Positions 1-8,872 of a stretch of DNA of 21,238 nucleotides are shown piece after piece. Below the pieces are notes generated by a model. That model was not told the DNA's origin, searched no databases, and was given only the letters and a program-made list of their open reading frames with translations. This DNA comes from Larix sibirica (Eukaryota > Streptophyta > Pinopsida > Pinales > Pinaceae), in the NCBI GenBank assembly GCA_004151065.3, contig NWUY0300049674.1, positions 21,651 to 42,888 on the forward strand. Reading direction: 5' to 3'. Positions within the stretch are counted from its first letter, which is position 1; every line of letters starts with the position of its first letter. The position numbers and the translations under genes are program-made.

Positions 1-182
1 AATTTTGTATCTTCTGATAATAAAATTACGACTTCTTCCGAGGAAAAAAAAAAAAAACATATCATGCAAATATCACTGATAAAGATGAGTTTTGAATCTA
101 GTATATCCCTTTGGCATCAACATTATCATTTTTTTTCTTTTTTCCTAAACTCCTCCCTGACATGAAAAATTTTGTAAGCAAG

Positions 183-260
183 TAGGTATTAATGCTTCTA
201 GGTATTTAAAAATTAAATAACAATTTAACTCATAGAGGCATCTAGGTATTAATGCTTCTA
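183..260. repeat. 18-bp direct repeat, 60-bp spacing
   Basis: TAGGTATTAATGCTTCTA occurs at 183-200 and again, identical, at 243-260. The 42 bases between the copies are AT-rich and unrelated. This looks like an old local duplication whose middle has diverged; no function is implied. Confidence 0.8.
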
Positions 261-431
261 ATAATGTGTGCGTGCTACATATGCATTTGTGTTGCAGTGA
301 ACATAATACCCAATAGTAATATGTTAAGTTCAAAATGTGTGGTTTTTTTAAGAGCTCAATGCTTATTTCTGGGAGCCTATAATAGGGTTGTTATATGATG
401 AAGTTTTTTAGCTTTAGTTTTCTTTCAGTGC

Positions 432-485
432 AGAGTTTTTATAGTGCTTATACCTCACATTCAATGTAGAGTTTTTATAGTGCTT
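432..485. repeat. 36-bp imperfect tandem duplication
   Basis: AGAGTTTTTATAGTGCTT is found at 432-449 and again at 468-485, a period of 36 bases. The bases between the two identical 18-mers are more diverged. Simple local duplication. Confidence 0.75.
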
Positions 486-872
486 TTGCACATGTAAAAT
501 TTCGGGTTCTGAAAAATGTGTTATGTTTACACTAATAGAATGCGATTTTTTATTGATGGAAAAAACAAATTTCAAATTGTGCAACCTCGACACTACAACT
601 ATGTTTAAGCAATCAATAGATATTTTGATTGTTAGTAAATCCTTTAAGAAAAGCATATTACATAAAAACAAAGAAAGTTTTATGTGGCTTTTTGGGCCAA
701 TTTGGATGATTTGGCTTCTTTGCACATTTTGGAGCCTTTTGAATCCCCGCCTCTTATGTTCTCTCTTGCTTCTTACTTTTGTTGCAAAAGAATAAAAATA
801 ACAAAGTTGTTAAAAGTATTGAACTCAAAAAATGTTTATTGACCTAGGTCATAAGGCATCCAAGGCTTGTGT

Positions 873-2015
873 TTATTGAAGTTTGCCATACATAGGACGA
901 GATAATGAAGGTGCAAGGCAATGAATCCATGGGAGTAGAATGAATGGGAGAATTATTCGAGAACAAATACTAGCTTCGCCATCTAGAATTGTCTTGCTAT
1001 CCAAATATATATTTTCAATGTCCGAGGAAGGAGAGGGTGAGGCTTGAATCATGCCATTGATGTATTGTTCCTTCCAAACGTCATTTTTAAGAAAACTTGA
1101 CAACTCCTCTAACTCATCATCAACCATCTTGGCATGCAGAAATTAGAATAAAAATTTCCATTATTGAATTCCCCTTTTATGGTTAAATATAAATTTAAAT
1201 CAAAATAATAATATGTTTTAGAGTTAGGAAAAAAGTTTTCAAGAGAGGAGATGTGGAGAATACCATAAAAACCTAAACCTTGAATTTCCTGACAGAGAAT
1301 CATTTGAAAAAACAAGTTAATTAAGGGGAGATACTAAATTGTTTTCCTGGCACATCACTGTGGGTGGCAAGCGATGAATTGAGTGACCTTGACCAAGAAA
1401 AAGAGCACACTATGACGAAGAATCTCTGGAGACCACCGTAAACAACAAAGTGAGCTAAAGGTAACACCATAAACAATGTAGGGTTTGGAAACCCTAAAAA
1501 TGGACTATGAGGTGGACGAATCCAATTGTTGGAATTGTTGTGTGTAAAAATGATGCTTGTCCAAGAGTGTGTAGGTGAACTAAGAGATGGAAGCGGAATT
1601 TTGTTGAACCCTTGCTGGAAATAGAAGACAAATTGTTTCCTTGCAACCTCTCCTAGGAGATAATAAGTTAGGTAGGAGCATCTACAAAGAATTGTAGAGA
1701 ATTAAATGTATCAGGGTAAGGGTCATTTGTTTGCATTGAAGGAGGATAAATAATCCTAGACATGAAAGAGTCCCCTGCCATCTCCATCAACGGTGGAAAT
1801 TCCCTAGATGGTCGTCTAACATGAATAAATGGTTGTCCATCTTCTAAAAAGAAAATTAGAAAATACAATTCCATGAGGGGTAAATGCCTTACAATGTAAT
1901 AAACAACAATGTGCCCACATTCCAAAGTTTCATCAACAAATAGTTGAAAATGCCCACTTACAGAGAAATTTAAAGAAACACAAATTAATAAAAGGAAATT
2001 TCTATCAGAAAACAA
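873..2015 (-). other. Exon-like stretches, unrecognised, possible decayed gene
   Basis: Two minus-strand open stretches have less AT-driven composition than their surroundings: 2015 down to 1668 (115 codons) and 1127 down to 873 (84 codons). In the first, the more protein-like part begins near 1846, where the minus strand reads a T-rich tract ending in TTTCTTTTTAG, a plausible 3' splice site. The peptide that follows is rich in P, M, F and D (for example PSREFPPLMEMAGDSF). The second begins at an ATG right after an AG and reads an acidic stretch (MVDDELEELSSFLKND) followed by a Ser/Pro-rich run. I do not recognise either peptide and no convincing donor joins them. They may be exons of a decayed or undetected host gene, or chance open frames. 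Confidence 0.2.
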
Positions 2016-2157
2016 AAGAAAAAAAACTAAAACCCCTCAAAGTCTTACATATCATTAACAAGTGCCATTAAATCAATAATTTTTCACACCTACAAACATT
2101 GTGGAACATAAAATTATTATTGATAAAAATAAATTGGTTCTTAACAGACTCTCCATC

Positions 2158-2297
2158 ATAGTTTCCATCGATTACTCAAATGGAATCGTTCCAATTATCC
2201 ATGGAAATAACAATGATGCTCAACATGATAGTTTCCATCGATTACTCAATTGGAATCGTTGCAATTATCCATGGAAATAACATTGATGCTCAACATG
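2158..2297. repeat. 70-bp tandem duplication, two copies
   Basis: The unit starting ATAGTTTCCATCGATTAC runs 2158-2227 and again 2228-2297, head to tail with no spacer. I count three differences (near 2180/2250, 2191/2261 and 2213/2283), so the duplication is fairly recent relative to the LINEs. The sequence is not part of any recognised gene. Confidence 0.9.
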
Positions 2298-2817
2298 AAG
2301 TTCAATACCTTCTAAAAAAATCCCCTTACTAGAAGGCATGACCAATCCCACCAACATGACCTCCTCATTCTTCTGCATCAAGAGCTAGCATGCCTTGATA
2401 AAAATAACCCTCTAGAATGACAGAGTCTTGAGAATGAACACAATTTCATATATATCACAATCCCTCCTCTTCACGAGCTCAAGCTGGTTCTTCCAAATCC
2501 TTCTGCACTTCATGTCGCTCAAATGAACCAAAATGGTCAATAACGAATCCATCACCATTACACCATGATCTAAGATAAAATATATTCATAAAGTATATAT
2601 ATGTGTATATTCGCATGCGCGTGCACACACAAAATATTATATGCCACAAAGCTAGAGAATTGAAGAGTGGGGAATACGATTGATTGTACTGTGTGAGGGG
2701 GCATGAAAGAAAAAAACTCTTTGTAAAATTAAAAAATAATGAGACCCGCATGTGAATAATTGAGCCAACCTAATCTTTGCACAAGTTTGAGGTTTTTTTC
2801 CTCTTTTGTTCTCCTTA

Positions 2818-2863
2818 GTCTCGCATGAATCATATATGTAGTCTCACATGAATCATGTATGTG
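2818..2863. repeat. 23-bp tandem pair
   Basis: GTCTCGCATGAATCATATATGTA at 2818-2840 is followed directly by a near copy with three changes at 2841-2863. Simple slippage-type duplication. Confidence 0.8.
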
Positions 2864-4093
2864 ATTGGAATATTGAATTCAAAGTTGTTAGAGAATTTGA
2901 TCTTTGAAGACATCAAAATATTTGCTTAGTTCCCAATTTTTGTAATACAATCAAGAGTGGAGTGCAAACTCTCCATCGATTCTTCAAAGGCTGCAACAAT
3001 GAATAAAAGGAGGATAGGAAATAGAAATTTGAACACACAGATGAAATGAGACAATGAGATCATTAATATGAGAATACAAGACAATTATTGTCTAAAATTT
3101 TGACAATTTGGTTCAAACAGGTTTTTTCACTGAAATCCGGTTTTTTTATTTTACAAAATCTGAATTTAATAGTGTTTTAATGGCAATTTTGATAGTAAAA
3201 ACAGATTTAACACCATCAAAAACTCATAAGAAATCCAAAATGTGGTAACCAGAATTTTAAAAATTTATGCCAAATTGTTTCAAAATCATTACCAGAAAAA
3301 TCAATTTTTTTTCTACTTGAAATCGTAGAACTTTTTAACTACACAATTGCATATATGATATGTACACACTATATCATATTCATGGTCTTTTAACAAATCT
3401 TACAAACGTAAACAAACAAATTATTAGCGATAGAAAACACAAAACGAGGAGAGGGGAAATGCCTAGTGTAATTATATCTTGGAGGAATGATTTATTCACT
3501 ATGAGTGAGTGGTCGTCACTATTGACCCCTAATGACTTAATTATTAATTTAGAAAATCATTTACAAGTTTCAACAAAGACCATAAATGAAAATATACATG
3601 TCTAAAACAAAAACTTATAAACCTAGTGATTTAAATTTAAAATTTTATGCTTCAAAAAGTAGTTAAAGGGTATGATATAATTGTCAAATCTTAATTAGAG
3701 TTGTTTATACGTTTTCCATGAATTAAAAAATTAATTGAAAATATAGTATTAAAAAGAATAAATATTATGTAAAACATAGTGTTTTTTTCTTTAGAAAAAA
3801 AATCGTACTATATTTAAAAAATAAATCATATTTTACAAAAATCTGATAATCTTATCAAGATAAGATTCATATAGATTGATTCCATCTTATGGTTCTAAAA
3901 AATATTAAACAGTCACCATATAAACTATCATCTCTTACATATAATCTCCCTATGGTATAAACATGACAAAAAGTTGTAACAGAAAAAGGTCTTGATGCAG
4001 AAAATACATTCAACAGATCAAGCAATAAAGTAAACAAAATTGTGGCTATAACAGTCTAGAAAGTGTGCCCTTTGTGGACCTAAGAAAGATTGT

Positions 4094-4209
4094 GCTTGCC
4101 TAGTCACAAAATTTATTAAAAAAAATTCTTAAATTGAAATTAAAATTGTTTAATATAAAAATTTAATGAAAAAATAATATTGCAAAAAAAATGTTACAGG
4201 TAACATAGT
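4094..4209. repeat. AT-rich tandem repeat, unit A (left of LINE-1)
   Basis: This 116-bp block starts GCTTGCCTAGTCACAAA and ends TGTTACAGGTAACATAGT. It is the same repeat as unit B at 8444-8580, but lacks an internal stretch of about 21 bases present there. It ends exactly where LINE-1 begins. With unit B it shows that a tandem array stood here before the LINE inserted. Confidence 0.85.
4202..4209. repeat. LINE-1 target-site duplication, left copy
   Basis: AACATAGT at the right edge of unit A. The matching copy after the A tail of LINE-1 is AACATATT at 8436-8443 (7 of 8 identical). Joining the flanks at this point restores the normal junction of the array (ACATAGT followed by GCTTGCC, as seen intact at 8574-8587), which supports the call even though the duplication is short. 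Confidence 0.65.
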
Positions 4210-7200
4210 TCGGCTGGGCAAGCCGTTCAAACCGTACCTAAGTTATTACCGGGATGGGAATTCTCGACATTGGACTCAAATGGTATGTCGAGTGGTTTAA
4301 TTTCTAGATGGAATCCAAAGACGGTTGAGGGCAAAACTTTTAGGACGATTGGGGGAATTCTATTAGAAGGCGGGTTTTTCTAGAGTAATTTTTCTTTCTC
4401 CCTCCTTAACTGTTATGGCCTATATAAGAATATGGAGGCTTTCTGGTCACTTTTGAAAGAGAGCAAACTGCTAGGGATCCCGAACTTTATAATTGCAGGG
4501 GATTTAAATTTCTCGCTCTCGGCCTCTGAAATCTGGGGGAAACATGCTAGATTGGATACCCTGGGTTTTTTTTTAACTTTTAGAAGATGAAAATTTGGTT
4601 AACATTACTTCGGTAAAAATTGGCCCAACTTGATGTAATGGCAGGTGTGGTGATGCAGCTATAAGCAAAAGAATTGATAGATTTCTAATGAAAGGGTTTC
4701 TTGTTAATTCCCTGTAGAAGTATAGAACTTGGGAGATTAGGTCCACTATTTCTTACCACTTCCCTATTGTTCTCCAACTGGATGGTTTAAAAACTAAAAG
4801 GTTCTACCCATATAAATTCAATAGCATGTGGTTACAAGAATCAAACTTTTGCTCTATGGTAAAGAGTTGTTAGCTCTCTATGGAGGTTTCTAGTCAATAT
4901 AGTCTGATGAAAAAGTTGGTTAACAAATTGAATTGTCTAAGGAAAGAGGTCATTCGGTGGGATAAACATAAGTTGTCTAAAAGGGAAAAAGGATTTAATT
5001 CAAATTGAATCCAAAATTGCCAAATTTTATGAAATTAATCATAATTGCATATTTTTGGAAAAGAGAAAAATGCTACTTTTAAAACAAGATGAAATGATTT
5101 GGAGGAAGAAAAGCTGAGCTACTTGGTTAGCTTTAGGTGACAACAACAATCTCTTTTTCCACAGTTATGCTACTTTTAGAAGAAATATTAATTATATATG
5201 GGACTTAAAACTGGATGACAGTTGCATAGTTCGTTCTGATGAATATCTTAAAGTTGTTGTTGTGGATCATTTCAAAAAACATTTTAAGGATCCAGGTGGA
5301 AATGATATTGGGGATCAGGTTGAGGTCTTAAAACATTTCCCTTATTTCTTCACTAGAGAGGAAGGTGAAAGGATTAGGGAACCTGTTACCCTAGAGGAAA
5401 TTGAAAAGGTTTTAAAACTCTTTGCAAAAGATAAGAGTGTCGGTCCAGATGGATGGACCGTGGAAATCCTTCTTGCTTTTTTTTATATTTTGGGTAGTGA
5501 GCTTCTATAGATGGTGGAACAATCGAGGACTAAAGGCTTTGTTTCAAAATCATTAAATAGGGCTTATATTGCTCTTATCCCTAAAAACAATAAGCCTGAG
5601 CGATTTAATGATTTTAGGCCCATTGCTTTATGTAATGTGGCCTACAAAATCGTAACAAAAATTATTGCTCTTAGACTAAAACCAAAGCTTGTTGAACTGA
5701 TTACCAAAGCGCAATTTGCTTTCCTTACTAACAGACAGATTCTGGAGGCTGTTGGGGTGACTCGTGAGTGTATGCATTCAATAAAGAGGAAGGATATGGA
5801 TGTCCTTATCGTAAATATGGATTTAGTGAAGGCTTATGACAGAGAAAATTGGGTGTATCTCCGCCTCTTGCTTCTACAAATTGGTCTTCCTATGGAGGTT
5901 ACTAATTGGATCATGGCATGTGTGACTACAACAAATTTTGTTGTTTTGGTTAATGGATCTCCATCTGATTTTTCCCAGTGCTCTAGGGGCCTTAGGCAAG
6001 GTTTCCCTTTATCCCCATTGCTTTTCTTGCTTGTCATTGAAGGACTTAGTAACTTGATTTGTGCTGCAAAAAAAGAAGGAAGAATTTGGGGGATCAAAAT
6101 TTCAAATTCCGTTTACATTACTCATATTTTTTTGTTGGTGATGCTATTTTATTTGGAAGAGGACTGGTTGAAGAATGGAAATAGTTCTACGATATTATAA
6201 AAATAAATTGTAATGCCTCAAGTATGGAGATCGATATTTCCAAATCAACCTTTATTTTCCATAATGTGGACAATCAAGTCTTGAATGTGATCCACTCCAT
6301 TCTGGATTTACAAACTCGGAACTTGGTTGATGGATTTAAATAATTGGGCTACTTTTTGAATCCCAACAACTACAAAGTGATGGATTGGATTTGGTTAGTT
6401 CAGAAGTTTGAAAGAAGAATTGGTAACTGGACATGCATGATGCTTTCGCTGGGAGGCAGATTGACTCTTTTGAAATCGATCTTGACAGGTATACTTGTAT
6501 ATTGGTTCTCCTTATAAAACATCCCTAAGACTATTCTAAATCTTCTTAGAAGGCTCATGTTCAACTTTTTATGGTCTGGAACTATGGAAGGAAAGAAAAT
6601 CCATTTGGTTAATTGGGAAAAAATTTATTTTCCAAGGAAGTTGGGGGGATGGGACATAAAAAAATCGGATTGGTTTTGTAATGCTCTTGGAATGAAGAGT
6701 TTATGGCTTGGCCTCTTTGGGAAAGGCCTTTGGAGCAGGGTGTTATAGGGAAAATACTTAAAAGGTGATGAAATTCAATGCATTAGGAATCCATGGAAAT
6801 CGGTTGGGAACTGCTCAAACATTTGGACAAGGTTCTTGAATTTATACATATGGATCAATAAAAAACTGGCTTGGCGGGTAGGTACGGGTGAAAGAATCCA
6901 TGTAGGTATAGATCCTATGGTTTGGTTTGAGATGAATTATAAACTTTCCAATGGTTTAGTTAATTATATTTTTGAGATTGGGTATTATACTCTTTCTCAG
7001 ATTAAGAAGACAGCCTGGTTGAGATCTTCAAATGATTACTGGTACTCTACAAAGGACCTGGGAATTAATGAATCCTGGATGATGGAATGGGAGCAATATG
7101 TGTTAAATCTGAATAGAGTTGGCATAAGGATTAATGGGAATGATGATGAAATAGTGTGGACCGGGGATAAAATTATTGGCCATGTTTCTGCTAAGGCTTC

Positions 7201-8151
7201 TTATAGTGTTATTGCTTTTGAAAATAAATTTATGGCACAAAAATGGTGGTATGAAAAAATTTGGAAATGGAAAATACCTCAGAAACTTAAATGTTTCATG
7301 TGGCTGGCCATGGAGAATGCTTTGTTAACATGGGACAATCTAATTCATAGGGGATGGCCTGGTCCAAGTCGATGTGCTTTGTGTAAGGTAGAAGTGGAAA
7401 CAATTGACCACATTCTAAATACTTGTTCCTTTTCCAAAATTATGGCTCTCTGACTGTTATGTTCTTAACAGATCAAAGGTATGGGGTAGTAATTTGGTGG
7501 AATCAAATCTATGGGAATTGTATTGATCTGTTTCAAATAATCAAATGCTGTCAGTTTTTGTATGTTGGCTTATTTGGAAATTTAGGAATGGCCTTGTTTT
7601 TTAAGATCGTATTCCAAATATATGTTTCGGGACTATCAAGGATGTAAATCTCTACAAGGAATTTTATTCTGTTCCTATGAAGAAAAAGGAAAAAAGAAAG
7701 GTTATGGATTTAACATGCTTTACAAAGGTTTGTGGCTTCTTCGATGGAGCGGAAAATGATGGAATTTGTGTTGCAGGTGTCATTCTGAACATCATCTCTT
7801 GCTCAAACTTAATTGTGGAAGTGGAACAAATACGAAAGTAGAGTTAATTGCCTTTTGGTGCTTGCTTAAATGTGTAGTGTCATTGGGCATTGACACTATA
7901 AAGATTTTTGGTGATTCTATGGTAATAATAAACTAAGCTACGAAGGTGTCACTTCTTCATAGTGTGGATCTCCATCATTGGTGTTTGTGAAAATTTAGGT
8001 TTGGGACATCAAGCACAATTTTAGAGAACAGAATTGGATAGCTGATAGGATCTCTAAGGAGGTGTTGAATGCTTAGGAAGGTATTCTATATTGGGAAGAC
8101 TACAATGAAAATCAGTTGGATTTGCGGGGTTCCTTCAACCTTTTTTCATGA
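4210..8151 (+). pseudogene. LINE-1 ORF2 remnant (EN-RT-zf-RVT-RNase H)
   Basis: Remains of the ORF2 polyprotein, ending at TGA 8149-8151. Endonuclease: GDLN-like motif (AGDLNFSLS, about 4496-4522) and SKRIDRF (about 4665-4685) are visible; the late SDH motif reads SYH, so that catalytic Asp is lost. RT: 5262 to 6130 is one frame with a single TAG (5508-5510); seen are YIALIPK, DFRPIALCN, motif A MDLVKAYD with its Asp at 5820-5822, and LRQGFPLSPLLF. A seven-T run at 6127-6133 marks a one-base frameshift; past it the catalytic motif C reads FVGD (6131-6142) instead of FVDD. zf-RVT keeps CxxC and HxxxxC (about 7372-7427). RNase H keeps FFDGA, the E of KVELIA and FGDS, but needs a frame change inside it. 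Known role of the family: nick DNA and copy the element RNA at the target. This copy cannot do so. Confidence 0.85.
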
Positions 8152-8230
8152 ATTTCCATTTATTTATAAGTTTTGAATGGCATGTGGCCTAACTACATCA
8201 GTTTTTTTGTCATCATTTTTTGTGTAGCTT

Positions 8231-8250
8231 GTTTTTGTTTTTGTTTTTGT
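8231..8250 (+). repeat. (GTTTTT)3 in the LINE-1 3' UTR
   Basis: A short simple repeat of GTTTTT in the 3' UTR of LINE-1, about 80 bases after the ORF2 stop. No function assigned. Confidence 0.7.
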
Positions 8251-8322
8251 TAGTAAGTCCGGGATAGTTTGATAGACTACTTATTCAGTTGTTAAAGATT
8301 GAGGATGGATGTTGGTACTGTA

Positions 8323-8437
8323 TGTACTTTTTGATTCGTTTGAATATCAAAAGTATCGATTTTTTTCTGCTTGAAAAATGTACTTTTTGATTCGTTTGAA
8401 TATCAAAAGTATCGTTTTTTTCTGCTTGAAAAAAAAA
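8323..8437 (+). repeat. 56-bp tandem duplication of the LINE-1 3' terminus
   Basis: The block starting TGTACTTTTTGATTCG runs 8323-8378 and again from 8379 to the end of the element. Each copy ends in the same T7, CTGCTTG, A-run arrangement: five A in the first copy and nine in the second. The element therefore has two successive 3' ends, an inner and an outer one. This fits a template jump or slippage of the reverse transcriptase at the 3' end, or read-through from a tandem template. Confidence 0.85.
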
Positions 8438-8443
8438 CATATT
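8436..8443. repeat. LINE-1 target-site duplication, right copy
   Basis: AACATATT follows the A tail (and shares its last two A). It differs from the left copy, AACATAGT at 4202-4209, by one base, and is followed at once by GCTTGCC, the start of the next array unit. Confidence 0.6.
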
Positions 8444-8700
8444 GCTTGCCTAATCACAAATTATATTAAAAATAAATCCTAAATTGTAATTAAAATGAAA
8501 TATTAAATTAAGTTTGAAATTGTTTAATATAAAAATTTAATAAAATAGTATTGCTAAAAAAATGTTACATGTAACATAGTGCTTGCCTAATCACAAAATA
8601 TTTAAAAATAAATCATAAATTGTATTTAAAATTATTTAATAAAAGTATATAATAAATAGCAATTTTTTCAATAAAAAAAATATAAAAAAAAATAGTCACA
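8444..8700. repeat. AT-rich tandem repeat, units B and C (right of LINE-1)
   Basis: Unit B (8444-8580, 137 bp) starts GCTTGCCTAATCACAAA and ends ATGTTACATGTAACATAGT. Unit C starts at 8581 with the same GCTTGCCTAATCACAAA and fades into unrelated A/T-rich sequence by about 8640-8700. Unit A of the same repeat is on the other side of LINE-1. Near the end of unit B is a perfect 16-bp palindrome, ATGTTACATGTAACAT (8562-8577). I cannot tell whether this is a satellite fragment, a degenerate MITE or local duplication. Confidence 0.8.
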
Positions 8701-8872
8701 ATTGAATTTCAACTTTGAACAAACGTTGTGTATAATTTAATATAATAAATAGAAAAAAAATTTAATTAAAAAATAAATAAATAAATGTAGTCAATTTGTC
8801 AATTTGTCCTTTTGAATCCCCATCAAAGTAATCCTATGCGATCAATTTGTCAATATTTTCCAACTAGATACC
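8701..8872. other. AT-rich spacer between LINE-1 array and LINE-2
   Basis: A/T-rich DNA without a gene. It holds a short (AAAT)-like run at about 8768-8787 and a small tandem GTCAATTT repeat (about 8790-8808), with a related GATCAATTTGTCAAT motif near 8840. Confidence 0.6.

Larger units (their letters stand above)
1..872. other. AT-rich non-coding flank
   Basis: AT-rich DNA with no recognisable gene. The open frames here (for example plus strand 523-795 and minus strand 414-725) overlap each other on opposite strands, have low-complexity or ordinary AT-driven composition and match no family I know. The only structure I see is two short duplications (listed separately) and a perfect 10-bp palindrome, GACCTAGGTC, at 841-850. 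Confidence 0.6.
2016..4093. other. AT-rich non-coding region
   Basis: AT-rich intergenic DNA. I see no gene. It contains a 70-bp tandem duplication (2158-2297), a short alternating purine-pyrimidine stretch near 2613-2630, a 23-bp tandem pair (2818-2863), and otherwise only A/T runs. Open frames at 2479-2751 (minus) and 3360-3605 (plus) show no family signature and are probably chance. Confidence 0.6.
4210..8437 (+). mobile_element. LINE-1: 5'-truncated plant L1-type retrotransposon
   Basis: A non-LTR retrotransposon copy of about 4.2 kb. The 5' end lies inside the endonuclease domain of ORF2; ORF1 and the 5' UTR are absent, as expected of 5' truncation during target-primed reverse transcription. 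In order it holds a partial AP endonuclease (4210 to about 4790), a linker, reverse transcriptase (5262 to about 6560), a thumb/connection region, zf-RVT (about 7260-7430), RNase H (about 7730-8100) and a 3' UTR ending in nine A at 8429-8437. The last part of the 3' UTR is duplicated in tandem (8323-8437). Flanks are two units of an AT-rich tandem repeat, with an 8-bp imperfect target-site duplication. Multiple stops and frameshifts make it inactive. Confidence 0.9.

Noticed and set aside
523-795. 90-codon plus-strand open frame
   Set aside because: AT-driven composition, no homologous motif, overlapped by an equally long minus-strand frame.
841-850. Palindrome GACCTAGGTC as a regulatory site
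   Set aside because: Ten-base palindromes are expected by chance in a window of this size, and nothing nearby supports a function.
5834-6097. Minus-strand open frame across the LINE-1 RT
   Set aside because: It lies antisense to clear RT motifs (MDLVKAYD, LRQGFPLSPLLF) and has no family signature of its own.
4094-8640. LTRs flanking LINE-1
   Set aside because: The flanking similar blocks are short, differ in length, continue as a tandem array to the right (unit C) and lack TG...CA ends or a primer-binding site; the inside is clearly a LINE.
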